64,000 nucleotides of DNA, from positions 49,039 to 113,038 of the forward strand of contig JBBHKE010002691.1 of the NCBI GenBank assembly GCA_037447655.1, given 5' to 3'. Both the position numbers and the translations under genes were made by a program. Source of the DNA: Zygnema cylindricum. Lineage: Eukaryota > Streptophyta > Zygnematophyceae > Zygnematales > Zygnemataceae. This document shows, piece after piece, positions 21,241 through 32,997 of the stretch (positions are counted from its first letter, which is position 1; each line of letters opens with the position of its first letter). The notes below the pieces were generated by a model. It was not told the DNA's origin and made no database searches. It saw only the letters and a program-made list of their open reading frames with translations.

Positions 21241-22179
21241 TATGTGACGTCACGGACTCACACGTGCGGAATCTGACGGACGATTCCATGAGAAAAAGTA
21301 CAGAAAACAAGACAAAAGAAAAACGGTTGTTTGTGGCTGAATAGTGACACGTAGCATTATATGATAAGACCACTCAAATAGACATTTCACAGCATAGTGA
21401 ACACACGGAGATATAAAATGCATCCAGGCATTAGAAAAAGGCATCTCACATAGACATTACAATTCATAGAATTCATGGAATTCAGACATGACATTCATTC
21501 TGAGTCCTATGTAAAGAGATAGATGAGATTAGTCCTTAGGAGGATGAATCAACTTTATTAGACTAGAAAGTTCAAGAAACAATTGTACTTTGTTGTTCTA
21601 TAATATTAATGAAATCAACAATTGTACTTTGTTGTCCTATTATATTAATGAAATCAAAGCTGTCTAAACCTACCTCTCTCTAATCTACCTATCTATGCCT
21701 TTTCCCTTCTCTGATCTACTACCGTGACTCTTTAAGGTCCACCCAAGCGGTGTATGTTTGGGACGCGACTACTTTAGCTTGAGGCCACGGGCTACGGTGA
21801 TTGTCCTAAACCAATATATACTACACTCCTCATAAAATATTCTCTCTCAAAGCACCAGAAGACAAAACTACAAATTCCACACAAACTCCACTTAGGCGAA
21901 ATTGAAACTTAGGCCCTGAATATGATGTAGGGGTCTAATAAAACATTAGTGCTCCCAACTTCCACGTTACCTGGACATAAAACCGTACCACGGTTCTACA
22001 CACTAAATAAATTACCAATCGTACAAGACCGAAGATCGTACAGGACCAAAGAATAGTTGTACAGAAACAGAATAATAACCTGACGCAACAATAATATGAA
22101 ACTGAACATAAAACGTCACTCAAACAATAATCGCGCCAGAACGTAACTAGACATAGATTTACACATTGATATCCAACAA
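21241..22179. other. Noncoding, with a 39-base tandem duplication
   Basis: No gene seen. At 21580-21657 a 39-base unit (CAATTGTACTTTGTTGT...ATTAATGAAATCAA) is present twice with a few mismatches. Part of this stretch may belong to the Copia-B LTR. Confidence 0.5.
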
Positions 22180-23919
22180 TTTATACACCTAACACTAATT
22201 TCGATACACATTCCCGTGTTGTAGCGGCTATTGGCGGCGTTCTCATTTTCGACTTTTAAACATGTGAGAACAAGTTTGTGTGATTTTCTCCCGTCTTTAT
22301 TAATATGAATAAAGTTTGAGGGCATTTTTCCATGGCAGTGCCAATCACTTTCGCATTTCGATGTCGTTTTCTAACACATTTTTTGTATGGTTGTACGTTT
22401 TCCGTAGCAGCTTTAGTGTGGACTAAGACATTTCGTACACTACATTATTTAAAAATCGCCTAAATTAGAGTTATTGAAGCTAATAAAACCGTAAATTTTT
22501 TAGCATGAAGGAAAAAAAATAATTATTAATTCTATTTGAGGTTCGAGGGTCAAAATTTGGGGGTGCCGAATTAGTGTTATTAAAAATAATAGTGATTTAT
22601 GGTGTAGCGTAAATTTGTTTACGTTGCTAGCGCAACATGACTGTACTACATTCAAATGTGTAATCGACCCACACGCTAATGCTAATTTTTTTGAGCTTGT
22701 TGTTTAGTTTGGTTCGCTTTGTTTTAGCCTAAGGGTTAAAGTGCATCAGTCTCATAGTGAGATTATTCACTTAAAAACAGTTCATTTCCGTACGAGGCTG
22801 TACTGTTTTTATTTTGTAACATCTTTAATGGAGATTCGGCAAGATTCTCCAAACATTTGGGCGACAATGTCAACCATCCAATTCGTTGTTTTTGAAGCCA
22901 AAGCTCATTTTAACCAGTGTCAGGCTACACTGTTATTCGCTCATGGTGTTAAAAACGATATATATGCGCCCCTAAATTTCAACCCTTGAACCCAAAATCG
23001 AACTAATAATACTATTTTTTTCTTTACTTAAATCTAGATATGGTTTAAGTAGCATCAATGATTATAAAATGGGTGGTTTTTAATAGTGCGGTGTACAAAA
23101 TTTGTTAGTCCGAACTAAATTTGCTAGTTTTCATATACATTCGCATAGAAAAAGAGTATCAAATATAAGAGTCTACACGCGGAAACGAGCGCGTAAACAC
23201 AAAAAGCGCACTCAGATTTGACTCCCAATCATAAAGAAAAGAAAATCGCGTGAACCTAATCTCAAATGCTCAAACGTCAAAAGTGTAAACACAGGCAGCT
23301 TCAACAATGGAATAAGTATCAAATGTATGTTAGATGGAAAAATTATGTATCTACACTACGTTTTGATTTCTCTACCAACTTTAACCTTTGATAAATAACC
23401 TAATGCCTTGTCTTTTGGCTCATTGTGTAGTCATGCTCTATTGTTGGAAATTTGTGGTGTTGAGATTGATCTGTGTCACTTGTAATGGCCGATGCCGCCT
23501 ATCAAGAGAGTAAAAGATAACAAATTTGGGTTGCTTTTCAAGCGATAGGTGCGATCTACCATTTGTTCTCCTTTTGCGATGGTGATTCCCTCTCGCATTA
23601 TTTTGATTATGCATCCAATACACCACAATGAGGTGATGCTAGTTTCTTAAATTTGAAGAGTGGAGTAGAGATTCTTCTTGAAATTTGCAACATAGAGTAT
23701 GTTTTTTGCTGTCTAAATTCTCAACTTGCCATCTTCTAATGCTTTGCTTTATGTGTCACCAATAATTTTAATTAGCATGGTAAGAGTTCTTTTCCCATAT
23801 AAATGGAAGAAGGTGTAGTCTCGATGAAGTTTATATAGCACTTGTGGGTGGAGGAGGCAGTGTCGATCATTCAAGCGTAGGCGCAAACATGAGAGGACAA
23901 TGCCACCACCGCAAGTAAG

Positions 23920-25172
23920 CTAACAATTTCTTTTTCCGCTTGTCTTTCCCCTTCCTCGTTTTCTATTTGCAAACGTTATCGTTTTGCTTATCATACGTGT
24001 ACTTGCGACACATAGAAATAGAGCGTAGTGGAAATTGAAATTTCTTGGAGTGACAGAATTTGGGATATGATGGGCAACATTACCATATCCAAATTCTGGT
24101 GAGGGAGGGAGGGTTAAAAGGGAAACTACTGGAGTGGGATAATTAGAGGGAAAATGTGGGAAGAAAGCGGTCGACCAGGGCAGGTTAACGGAGTTTGAAG
24201 AGGCATAGTGCGATGCGGCGTTAGAAGATTGTGGAAGGGATGGAGAAGGGGAATAATGGTGAGGATAAGGAAAATTTGGAGAGAAAGCAAGGTGTGGAGG
24301 GAGAAGGGGGGTGGGAAAAACTGGTGGGTTGGCATGGGCAATTTTGGCATTCTCTCCAGTTTTAGGGGGATTGGAAGCCTCAGCTGCCTTCCGCCATGCC
24401 AATTTTCGACAGTCGTCAACGGAATGTCCTTTTGTTTTGCAGTAGGCACAAAACAAACGCTGCATCCCCCTTGAGTTAGTCTTCTGATTTTCAGCGATAA
24501 AGGCATTTGCATGAGAGAGATTTTGAGCAGAAAAAGAGAGAAGTTTTGTCTCTTCGTGTAAGAGTTTGGTACAAAGTGAGTGAAAGGGAATGGATTGGTT
24601 TAGATTGTCAAACGAGGAAATGAAAGGGGAAAAGGTTTCAGGGAGTCCTCCCAAAAGGGTTGAAGAGAGGTCCTCGTCGAAAAGATGCACGCCGATCATG
24701 GTGCATTTTCCGGCCGACAATTTGATTGTGCTAATCCAATCCTGCATAGATTCCGACGGCTTTTTCATGGTGTAAAAAACGCTTGTTTTTGAATTCGGCG
24801 AGCGGCCCATCCGGTTTGAATGTAAGCTGCTTGAAGACGACTCCAATCCTCGGCGGAAAAGGAGGCGCCGCAAATAAGACGAGTGCGCTCTGTAGTAAGT
24901 GACATCATTAGGCAAGCGTGCGCATCCTCATCCTTTTGTTTCCATGTAGCGATTGCCAACTCTTTTGTAGCTTTTTTTTCTGGTGTATCAGTAGAATAAA
25001 GGATAGGAGGTTTTGAATTTCCTATAAAATGGTCCCAAATCTTCTTGTGTTTGAAAAAATGCATGGCTGAAAATGACCAATCATAGAAGTTTTGGCCATC
25101 AAACTTCTGAATACTATTAGAAGTGGCATGGGTGGGCCCATAACCTATTGGAGGTGGATTGGCGGAAGCCAT
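23920..25172 (-). pseudogene. Copia-D gag
   Basis: Ty1-copia gag on the minus strand in two overlapping frames. The likely start is MASANPPPIGYGP (25172), followed by IQKFDGQNFYDWSFSAMHFFKHKKIWDHF, the UBN2-type gag N-terminus. A frameshift near 24.78-24.90 kb leads to the second frame with MQDWISTIKLSAGKCTMIG, LLGGLPETFSPF and the zinc knuckle CAYCKTKGHSVDDC (CX2CX4HX4C), then a Pro/Ser-rich tail. No protease or pol follows. The last 30 or so codons run into block A sequence, so the element is truncated at about 24021. Confidence 0.85.
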
Positions 25173-25179
25173 GAAATTG

Positions 25180-25592
25180 TACACAAGAGAAAGATTAATG
25201 CATTGGAGAAGAGAATTGATTTGTATTTGGGATGATTTCATTAAGTGAGAAGAGTCACTTATATACAAAATATACAATGCTAATTACTGTGGAGTTTAAG
25301 CGCTCTACGGTGTGCTATAACAAAGGGATCCTAGTCTAGATTCTAACAAATTTATGTAAGACAAAAGACTGGACCGTCGCCCAAAAGACTGGACCGACGG
25401 TCAAAGGACTTCTACGTAAAAAGACTTGACAGACGTACGTAACAAAAAAGTACAACTGATTGGACCGACGTATGGAAGTACGGACAGGACCAAAAGTGAG
25501 ACGTCCAGAAAAGACGGTCAACAAGACTTGATCGACGTAAGAAAAAGTACGGACAAGACAAAAATAACCTGACGCTAAATGTCCCTTAACAT
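25180..25592 (-). repeat. Copia-D 5' LTR or leader (borders uncertain)
   Basis: This stretch separates the gag start from the resumption of block A homology at about 25593, so it should be the 5' LTR and leader of Copia-D. It contains repeated GGACCGACG, GACGTACG and GACTTGA words. TG/CA ends were not unambiguous. Confidence 0.4.
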
Positions 25593-26700
25593 ATAACTGA
25601 TAATTGGAGCCAACAAACATATCTTGGGCGCCAAGCGGGCCCATGACGAATTGACATCAGTTGTTCCAAGCCATCTTAACTTATTTACTTAAGTCACTCA
25701 TTTTGAGTATCCATGTGGATTGTTGGAGCCACTCACGTTTTAATCATGACGGGATAGTTGATGACAGAATATTACAGGAGCGACACATAAATAAGTCAAG
25801 AAATATGAATCACATGTTAATAGGGATAACATCCACAAAAAATAGGCATTCAACTAGTATGTTCCGTTTTAAATAGGTTGCATAAAAACGTATGATTTAG
25901 ACTTTGTTTGTCCAATAAAATTGATTTTGGTTTTTCCTATATGCTGTGAGTGGATGCAAAGTGATGGGCAAATGACCAAGGTGTAGTTTTCTTCATTCCA
26001 TTACTCTAATGGAAACATGGAGAGCGTTCAAAAACTCTTCACTAGACTTTTTCGAAAGCTCCCAAAGGTCGCCAATGGTTTCGCCTGATTCAATTTCACT
26101 AAACAATCAAACTCGCAGGTATCGCTTAATTGGAATTTTTTCCTATAATCGCAAGAAAAGTTAATATTTAGATACTTGATGTTTTTTATATCACAATCTG
26201 ACGGATTTAGTTGATGCTTGCTTGCTTTTTTCTCCTATTTTTTTCTATCTTTAGTTACTAAGATTTTTTCTCGTTCGTTCTCTTTTAAATTGTCTTTTTG
26301 TGATCCAATCATATTGCCGTCTGATATGGCTAGGAAACTATCCTTTTTTGCTTATTAGTGTTACTATCCTTTTTTGCTTATTAGTGTTCGTCCTCAGCTT
26401 ACAGGTTAGTTTTAGAGTAAGGCGGACTATTAGAGTAAGGCGGACTATTAGTGCATTAAGGGCAGCTTAGCGTTGAAGATTAGTGATGTTGTTTACCATC
26501 CTTCAATGACACCGTCACAATAGCCGTCTCGTCACAGTTGCCAAGAGTTTTTATCTAGTGTGTTAAATTAATATAGTAAGTGTGATTTTTATTACAATCT
26601 GGTTGGAACTTTAACAACCAAACAACCAATCAACCAACCTGGTTTAGTGCTTTACTTTTACAATTTGGTCGCAAATATGTTTGGTTCTTTTCATTTGAAA

Positions 26701-26880
26701 ATAATTATGGAGGGAGAGAGAGAGAGAGAGTGGAAAACGAGGAGGGGAGGTGAGAAGGAGAGCGTGGGAGAGCGGGAGAGGGAGGGGGACAAGGGAAAGA
26801 GAAAGATAGGGCGAAAGAGGGGGAGAGAAGGGCAAGAGGAGGGAGTGAGAGAGGCAGAGAAAAAGAGGAGAGTGTGAGAA
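26701..26880 (+). repeat. Purine tract (GA-rich) in block A
   Basis: Almost pure A/G on the plus strand (GAGAGG, GGGAGA words), homologous to 34310-34475 in block B. The low-complexity ORFs read from it on either strand are not genes. Confidence 0.9.
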
Positions 26881-27170
26881 CGGGAGACGTTTCGTTAAAG
26901 CAAGGACTTTTTCCTCAAGTCCGAATGCGAATCAAAGCATAGTAGCAAGTTACAATCTTATGAACCAAATTATTATATTTACAAAATACGCTTCAAACCA
27001 AAATAATTAAATCGAGTTGTTCATTAAACCCTTCATAGTGGAACTCAATTAGATACACGTGCATATTGAATTTCAAAAATATAAATATGCTTCAATATAC
27101 ATATTCTATATAATTTGTTTAATGCAAAATAACCATGGTGATTCTCACATGCACATATTGGCATTTCTTA

Positions 27171-27610
27171 AAAGAACACACATGGTTTTTTTTCAAGTAA
27201 GCTGAGCAAAAGTTGTTCTCAAAGATCTTAAGTACAAAAATCTCACAAAAATTCGAAACAAAGATAAAAAATAACAAAAAAAACAATTAGCTCACGCCAA
27301 AATTATAAAACACTCGTTTAGTAAAATTTCCAAAATTGTGAATTCTTGTCACGCTAAACAAGGTAGGGGCCCAAAGAGGTTTTACGCTCGTTGTTTATGT
27401 GACTCATTGTCACGCTATACAAAAAATAATGGGGGCCCAAAAGAGAAAAAATCATTGTCGGTAAAATTCTAAAATTGTGACTCCTTATCACACTAAAAAA
27501 AGGGTAGTCTGTTTTGGAGGCACAAAGAAGTAAAAAAAAAAAATGTAAAAGAAAAATGAAAAAGGTAAAACCCTTACGATGAAAATTGACACTATCTTCT
27601 TGAAAATGCA
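27171..27610. other. Noncoding sequence between block A and the secreted-protein gene
   Basis: AT-rich. A phrase close to TTGTCACGCTAAACAAGGTAGGGGCCCAAAGAGG is repeated in degenerating form three times (27346-27385, 27409-27445, 27477-27530), again a short tandem array. Confidence 0.5.
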
Positions 27611-27624
27611 TCAAATGTGCTTTT

Positions 27625-28026
27625 CTAAATCTCTCTTTCGTCTTCTAGTCTCTCGTTCGAAAAATTCTCCGAACTGTTCGGGGTTTTCTGACCCTTTGAA
27701 ATTGAGATCCAACACCCAAAAGAAAAGGTAAAAAAAATACATAAGAAAGAAAAACAAAAAAACCACAAAACGGACTAAAAGAATTGCAAATCTCTACAAA
27801 AACGAAACAACTTTGGAATCTTGATGCACTTGACAGTTTCGCAATTTGAAATATCACAGAAGTCAAAACATTTTGCTCAAGCGAAAAAAAAAAAAAAATG
27901 TTTCTTTATCACCTCTTCAAGATCCTCTATTCCATCCTCGAGAATTTTTCTGTCATCTTCCAGTATCTCTCGTTCAAGAAATTTTAGAAACCGTTTGGGA
28001 TTTTTTGGTCCTTCGTGTTTGAGTTC
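27625..28026 (-). pseudogene. Two decayed downstream exon copies of the secreted-protein gene
   Basis: Two further copies of the repeated exon of the upstream gene: 28026-27913 (ELKHEGPKNPKRFLKFL then EREILEDDRKILEDG) and about 27709-27625 (DLNFKGSENPEQFGEFF then ERETRRRKRDLEKH). At both, the position of the acceptor AG seen at the two good exons reads GG (TTTTGG, GTTGGA), so splicing into them is unlikely. They lie downstream of the in-frame stop at 28192, so they appear to be exon relics. Confidence 0.65.
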
Positions 28027-28191
28027 CAAAACCAAAAAACAAAATTACACGAAAAAAAAAACAATATATAAAACCAAAAATTACGAAAATCTCAAAGGTG
28101 AACAAAAAGTAAAAATCTTTAGAGCCTGGTTGATATAGTTGACATATTCAAAATAAAATGTTAAGCTCTATTTTGTATTCTTTTCACCTCT

Positions 28192-29082
28192 TCAGTCTTG
28201 GAGATCCTCTCGCCCAATCTCAAGAATCTCTCTTTGGTCTTCTAGTGTCTTTCGCTCAGAAGAATACCCTCGTCCGCCGTACTCTCGTTCGCCGTACCCT
28301 CGTTTGCCGTACCCTCGTTTGCCGTACCCTCGTCTGCCATACCCCCGTTTTCCGTACCCTCGTTCACCGTACCCTCGCTTGCCGTACAGTTCTACAACCG
28401 AAAAAAAAAAAAAAAAAAAGAACAGCAAAAACAACCACAAAAAGTGCAAACTCTTTAACAAAGGTTAACAAATACAAAACCCATTTAGAGCTCGTTTGAT
28501 GTATTTGATATGTTCACAAACAAGGTCAGCAATTTTTTCTGAAGAAACAAACAATGTAGACAATTTATTTTTCTTTTCACCTCTTCCGTCTTGCAGATCC
28601 TCCCTTCCCTCCTCGAGAATCTCTCTTTTGTCTTCTAATATCTCTCGTTCGTCTTCTAGTGTCTTTCGTTCAGGTGAATATCCCTTTCCGGACCATTTTT
28701 CTTTTTCCCATCCCTTTGGTTTATATCCGGCCCATTTGTGATGAAGTTCTATGACCAAAAACACAAGAAAAAAAAAACCCATTAAAAGTAGAAATATAAG
28801 AACAAGAACGTCAACAAAAACAACAAAAAAATGGAACCCATTTGGTGTTTTTACGTAGTCACAAACAAGCGACCAATATTGCTAAAAAAAAAAACATTTT
28901 TAACCGGTTATTCCTTTATTTACATTTCGCCCCTTTCATTCTCTCGAAGTAGCAAGTGAACAAGATAGACAAAACCAGACACAAAAAGCGCATAATGACT
29001 ATTCAAAGACGAGTAGACATGTGTGTATGCATGTATGTACATATATAATATATCAATATATACATACATATATAATATATCA

Positions 29083-29132
<50 letters not shown>

Positions 29133-29778
29133 GCACAAGTATATGCATACATGTTGAGAGAGAGATTATACATAACAAGAAAGGATTATAGTCAGATTCT
29201 TGTAGGAAACAAAGAAATAAACAATGCTGGAAGTAAAAGAAAAAAAAAAAACTAAAAATGATGTTTACCTCGTCCTTCTTCCAGTAACGTCCGTCCAGTT
29301 TGGACGCCAATTCCTAACAAAAAAAATAAAAAAGTTGTTACCAATTTGTTCCATGTCAGGTTGTAAAGCAAAAACAGAAAAATAAGAGTTTTTTTAATGC
29401 ATGAAAGTTGCTTATATAAACTAGGATTTGCAATGTGTTAAGAGTCAATGAAGGACAAATCAAAAACCTTCACCAAAGAATTACAGTTCAATATGTTTTA
29501 AACAATATTAATTTGAAATTGATGGTCCCAATAAGCGGTAAAAAAAAGAGAAAGCAAGAAATTTATGCCATGAACCCAAAACCATTAAACACGAACAATC
29601 GAAAACCAAAAACAAACACAAACAACATACTTCCCAATAAACTATGATCTATTTTCTTACCAATATCCTTTCCTTCACTTCCTTTTGAATCAACTGAACA
29701 TTGAGTGGCCGTCAAAAAAGTGAAAAGAAAAACCCCAAAAAGGATGACACAAGCACGAGAAAATGAAATCGTCGCCAT
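28192..29778 (-). CDS. Predicted small secreted protein built from repeated exons (four exons, 176 aa)
   Basis: Model: exon 1 29778-29661, exon 2 29309-29265 (approximate), exon 3 28748-28581, exon 4 28391-28192 (stop). All junctions are GT-AG and phase 1. Exon 1 encodes a classic signal peptide (MATISFSRACVILFGVFLFTF then TATQC). Exon 3 carries a charged, probably helical repeat (ERKTLEDEREILEDKREIL then EEGREDLQDGR). Exon 4 has eight GYGKR/GYGER-type pentapeptides followed by the same ERKTLED block. The exons look like serial duplicates of one another. Exon 4 ends in TGA where exon 3 has GGA (QD-stop-R versus QDGR), so the protein may once have been longer. No family is recognised; a cell-wall or extracellular role is only a guess. 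Confidence 0.55.
29090..29130. repeat. (AT)n microsatellite in intron 2
   Basis: About 20 AT dinucleotides within the intron between exons 2 and 3 of the secreted-protein gene, beside a duplicated ATATATAATATATCAATATATACAT unit (29040-29090). Confidence 0.9.
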
Positions 29779-29881
29779 TTTTAAAATAAATCTCAAAAAT
29801 CTCTACAGAATTTTGAGTTTCTCCCAGATCCCAAAGTCTCTCTACTCCTGTAGGTCTGAAAATTTGAAGAGAATATGGTTG

Positions 29882-29889
29882 TATTTATA
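29882..29889 (-). promoter_or_regulatory. TATA box of the secreted-protein gene
   Basis: TATAAATA on the minus strand, 104 bases upstream of the proposed ATG at 29778, a normal distance allowing for a short 5' leader. Confidence 0.5.
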
Positions 29890-29949
29890 TGAAGAAAACG
29901 GCAGGATAAAGACAAAAGCGTCAAAAGTCAAAGGTCAAAGGGAATAAAG

Positions 29950-30446
29950 ACAAGGTCAAAGCCAAAGTTACGCCGCAGATCGAGCGAAGTCGGGTTTCAG
30001 ATCCCGACGATCAGAAGTTTCGGTTCGTAGAGTTTGACGCCAAAATTTTGCCACGCGGCGATTTGTGTGTAAACTTAAGTCAGAGAGTGTTTAAAACTAC
30101 GATTCCCGGTTCAGGCGGCCACACCTTGGAAAAGGTACAATCGTTCGTTGATTAGGTTCGTCCGTACGGTACGGTATCTTAGAGTTCCGTATGTTCGGTT
30201 GCATCGTGGAGTCGGGCGCTGTCAATTCGGCGCTTTATTGGACCGGCGAAATTGTCTGGTTCGCTGAGTGCGTTGTTTTGGTTCGAGTCTCTACTGATTT
30301 TTTGTGGACAGACAAGCTATTTAGATTTGTGGGACTACACCGTGAATAACTATTAGTGTTGAAAAAAAGATTAGTGTAAAGGAACAATTAGTGTTATTAA
30401 CTCTATTATAGGTTCAAGGGCCTAAATCCAACAAAACAATAACGCA
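29950..30446. other. Upstream region of the secreted-protein gene
   Basis: No ORF supported. GC content is higher than in its surroundings; a short palindromic pair (GTTTCAGATCCCGACGATCAGAAGTTTC) lies at 29994-30020. It may hold regulatory sequence for the minus-strand gene. Confidence 0.35.
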
Positions 30447-30540
30447 AATTTATACATCTAACACTAATTTGGATACACATTACCGTGGTGTTGCGGCTAT
30501 TGCCTGCGTTCACATAGTCGACTTTTAAACATGTGAGAAC

Positions 30541-30846
30541 CATAGTTCAAAAGTAGGTAAAAGTAGGCCCATACAATATGCCTATTGTAAGCAAAACATA
30601 CAATATTACCTTAAGACCCATATTGTATTCGGACCTATTCGGACCAATTAAAACATTCGGAGCAAAAATTGGACCAATTAAAACATTTTGACCAAAAAAA
30701 ATTATTTACACCGTTAGATTCGGACGATCTGACGGTTGCTGATCAAAGTAGCGATCTAAGAAGATCACATGAAAAGCCCATAACCCAACTAACGATAAAG
30801 GCGCCGACCAAAGGCCTACCATAAAAACGGCTACTTTTGAACTATG
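30541..30846. mobile_element. hAT-like MITE (306 bp) with 8-bp target duplication
   Basis: Ends are perfect 16-base inverted repeats CATAGTTCAAAAGTAG / CTACTTTTGAACTATG. It is flanked by GTGAGAAC on both sides (30533-30540 and 30847-30854). Block A keeps the empty site: ATGTGAGAACAAG with a single GTGAGAAC at about 22263-22270. An 8-base duplication is the hallmark of hAT transposons. No coding capacity. Confidence 0.92.
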
Positions 30847-32739
30847 GTGAGAACAAGTCCGTGTGATTTTCTCCCAACTTTATTACTACGAATCAAGTCT
30901 AAGGGCACTTTCCCATGGCAGCGCCAATCACTTTCGCATTTCGATGCCGTTATCTAACACATTTTTTGTACGGTTGTACATATTCCGTAGCATTTTTAGT
31001 GCAGACTAACACATTTCGTACACTACACTATTTCAAAATCGCCTAAATCATAGTCATTGACGCAAATTAAACTGTACCTTTATAAGCGTAAAGGAAAAAT
31101 TAGTATTACTTATTCTATTTTAGGCTCGAGGGTCAAAATTTGTAGGCGTCCATTAGTCTTATTAACACCAATAGTGATTCACGTTGGAGTGTAAGTTTGT
31201 TAGCATTGTTGGCGCCACATGAAAAGTGTTACGTTCAAATAAGTAATCGGCTGATGGGCTAATGAACATGTTTTTGAGCCGACATTTTACTTCAGTTCCC
31301 TTTTTGTTATCCTTAGGGTGAACATCTATTGGGCTCAAAGTGAGGTGTTCACTAGAAAATATATCATTTTCGTACGAGGCTGTACAACTTTTTTTTTTTT
31401 CAAATATCTTTATTGGAGATTCGGCAAGATTCTCCAAACATATGGGCGACAATTTCAGCCACCCAATTCGTTGTTTTTGAAGCCAATGCTCATTTTATCT
31501 AGTGTATGGCTAAACCTTTATTCGCTTATGGTGTTAAAAACAATATATCCGCGCACCTAAATTTTGACCTTCGAACCCAAAATAGACCTAATAATAATAG
31601 TTTTTCCTTACTTTAATGTAGGTACGACTTAAGAAGCATCAATGACTATAAAATGTGCGGTTTTTAAATAGTGTGGTGTACAAAACTTGCTAGTTTTTGT
31701 ACATTCGTACAAAACTTGTAGTGTTTTGTACATTCGTACAAAAAGAGTATCAAGTAAAGGTGTCTACAGAAAATGAGTGAGTGCATCAACACGAATAAGG
31801 AGTCTCAAATTTGACTTCCAATCATTAAGACAAGAAAATTGCGCGAACATAATTTCATATGTTCAAACTTCAATAGTGTGAACACAAGCTATGGTAGCTT
31901 CACCATTGGAATGAGTATCCAAATTAACGTTAGATGGATAAATTTTGTATCTACTCTACGTTTTGATTTCTCTCCATACTTCAAACTTTGATAAATAGCC
32001 TTGCGCCTTGTCTTTTGGCTCTTGTGTAATTCTGCTCCAGTGTTTGAAATCTTGGGTGTTGAGATTCATATTTGTCACTCGTAATGGGTGATGCTATGTA
32101 TTAAGAGAGTAAAAGATATTTAATTTAGGTTGTTTTTCAAACGATATGTGCGACTTTTGTTCTCCTTGTGCCATGGCAAGTCCATCTCGCATTATTTTGA
32201 TTACATATCCAGTTTACCACAATGAGGTGATGCCACTTTCTTCAATTTGAATAATAGATTAGATATTCCTCTTGAAATTTGCGACATAGAGTATGTATTT
32301 TGTTGTCTGAAATCTCAACTTGCCATCTTCTAATGCGTTGATTTCTATGTCACGAATACACTAGGTTAGCATCGTATGATATTTTTCCCATCTAAATGTA
32401 AGATGATGCAGTCTCGATGAAGTTTGTATCGCACGTGTGGGTGGTGGGGGCAGTGTTAATCATTCAAGCGTAGGCATAAACACAAGAAGACAATGCTACC
32501 AATGCATGTAAGTTCACACTCTCTTCCCGGTTGTCTTTCCCCTTCCTCATTTTTACTCTCCAACTTTATTGTTTTGATTTTCTCACATAGACTTGCGACA
32601 CATAAAGAAAGAGTGTACACGTTTGTCGCCGAAAAACACGTATTACCTATCTTTTTGCCTTTAATATGTAGTTGTGTCTATCTTTGTTGCAATTTTCTAA
32701 TTTTCACATTGAAACGCCTATGCCTATTAGTGAATTTTC

Positions 32740-32997
32740 CTAGTTGGACATGATTCGCACATTTAACTCGTCTTGTAGGAGCAACTCCACGGCTTCATTC
32801 CAATTCAAGAGTGCAACTTGGCGCCTTTCAAGTGTCATGAGATTGTGTTTATTGTTGACTAGGAGGGATAGCATAAAAAGGGTAAATTTAGTATCCATTA
32901 GGAGGGTGAAACCGTCGTTGTCTTCATCAGCCCGCCAATTCGGGTAGTGGGAGGTGTAAACTACCAGAGGAGTCCCATCTTGGTATACAATTGCCAT
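32740..32997 (-). other. Unassigned 85-codon ORF in the private part of block B
   Basis: An ATG-initiated frame (MAIVYQDGTPLVVYTSHYP) in a segment absent from block A. Composition looks protein-like rather than low-complexity (WRADEDNDGFTLLMDTKF, LERRQVALLNWNEAVELL). I do not recognise it, and no adjoining exons or motifs were found. It could be a fragment of a captured gene or chance. Confidence 0.25.

Larger units (their letters stand above)
22180..27170 (+). repeat. Segmental duplication, block A
   Basis: Block A matches block B (30447-34768) in the same orientation from TATACA-CTAACACTAATTT-GATACACATT at the left to GATTCTCACATGCACAT-TTGGCATTTCTTA at the right. Shared landmarks include CCATGGCAG-GCCAATCACTTTCGCATTTCGATG, the GGGCGCCAAGCGGGCCCATGAC box (25628/33329) and a purine tract (26701-26880). 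Block A has a private insertion of about 1570 bases holding a copia gag (about 24021-25592) and private tandem duplications at 26337-26388 and 26413-26449. Confidence 0.88.

Noticed and set aside
28258-28390. The GTACCCTCG repeat at 28.3 kb as a simple noncoding minisatellite
   Set aside because: It is periodic at 15 bases and keeps an open frame of GYGKR units inside an exon with matching splice sites and phase, so a coding repeat is the better reading.
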